From: Aneurinibacillus danicus
GTDB lineage: Bacteria; Bacillota; Bacilli; Aneurinibacillales; Aneurinibacillaceae
Assembly (NCBI RefSeq): GCF_007991215.1
Contig: NZ_BJXX01000151.1
Span: 1 to 38,738, forward strand
Length of the DNA stretch: 38,738 nucleotides
Reading direction: 5' to 3'
Under the pieces are notes generated by a model. The model ran no database searches and had not been told where the DNA came from. It saw only the letters and a program-made list of their open reading frames with translations. Of the stretch, positions 38,611-38,738 are shown piece after piece; the first letter of the stretch is position 1, and the number at the start of each line of letters is the position of its first letter. Position numbers and translations under genes: made by a program.

Positions 38611-38647
38611 ACTTCTCGCGTACACGTATATATACCAACCAGAGAGG
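38602..38647 (+). repeat. Duplicated element, copy 2, with alternating core
   Basis: ATGTCCAAC, a 19-base alternating tract (38617-38635, CGCGTACACGTATATATAC), then CAACCAGAGAGG. It lies about 420 bases from copy 1 in the same orientation. Confidence 0.6.
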
Positions 38648-38738
38648 GTTGATATTGTACAGCAAAGAAAGAAAGCTACGTTAGATACTTTATAATAAAG
38701 ACTGCTTAACCTAACCCGTTGGACATATTACGGCTTCT

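Larger units (their letters stand above)
37863..38738. other. Gene-free AT-rich region with duplicated elements
   Basis: No convincing gene is seen. The region up to 38180 shows nothing recognisable apart from the 5' leader of the gene at 37862. The rest carries the two repeats and the TTGGACAT motifs listed separately. It could be an element end or a regulatory or replication region. Confidence 0.5.

Noticed and set aside
38445-38684. A 79-codon plus-strand frame with a basic GRPKKRKSKR stretch
   Set aside because: No ribosome binding site, no family resemblance, and its second half is made of the duplicated non-coding element at 38602-38647.
28456-38738. CRISPR array, tRNA, rRNA or insertion-sequence genes
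   Set aside because: I looked for regularly spaced repeats, tRNA-like cloverleaf ends and transposase motifs and saw none here or elsewhere in the window.

Overview
The window comes from a low-GC, endospore-forming Firmicute of the order Bacillales. The gene families (ClpE with CtsR boxes, YpuA/DUF1002, YyaL, a YjcZ-type small spore protein, DUF2935, SpeD, a SAM riboswitch before hom) and the strong AGGAGG-type ribosome binding sites all fit. An Aneurinibacillus/Brevibacillus-like background is a guess made without any database search.

Positions 1-17350 are mostly chromosomal housekeeping genes, many as single units closed by strong hairpin terminators. They are a short UvrC-like nuclease, a thioredoxin, a DUF2935 protein, a CaiB/AMACR-type enzyme, an RCK_C protein overlapping a PASTA pseudokinase, a dicarboxylate/glutamate symporter, ispG, two small unknown genes, a GmhB-type phosphatase, a CoA-transferase/hydrolase, speD, an unknown gene, hom under a SAM-I riboswitch, ypuA, and clpE under a doubled CtsR operator.

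Positions 17570-20600 hold a small regulon. An HxlR/DUF24 regulator with one N-terminal cysteine is followed by a nitrilase-family hydrolase and two GNAT-like proteins. Almost identical dyads (ATAGTAT-S-A4/5-GTATACTAT) lie at the regulator promoter and upstream of the enzyme operon.

Positions 20700-26350 look like a sporulation and envelope neighbourhood: a GDSL hydrolase, a leaderless subtilase, an Hsp20-like protein beside a broken CarD remnant, an Arg/Phe-tailed protein, a YjcZ-type peptide, a FixH/YtkA-like lipoprotein, a membrane protein, a Cys/Arg-rich 54-residue ORF and a coiled-coil protein. Two of the small genes share a SigK-like promoter pattern. yyaL (26375-28453) follows.

From 28500 to the end the DNA is more AT-rich and accessory in character. 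A SprA-like large serine recombinase is preceded on its own strand by a protein of four Myb/SANT repeats and a 44-residue basic protein (a candidate directionality factor), with a double-XRE regulator facing away: a lysogeny-like module. Next come a GIY-YIG DUF123 gene, a Uma2-type nuclease overlapping a DnaA-domain-I/coiled-coil gene, a large secreted protein and a copper-amine-oxidase-N-type secreted protein. The last three are each cut by in-frame stop codons with the frame kept; the large one also has a frameshift in a run of seven T. This is best read as decay in an accessory island, although readthrough is a testable alternative. The final 850 bases appear gene-free and carry a duplicated element with an alternating pyrimidine-purine core and recurrent TTGGACAT motifs.
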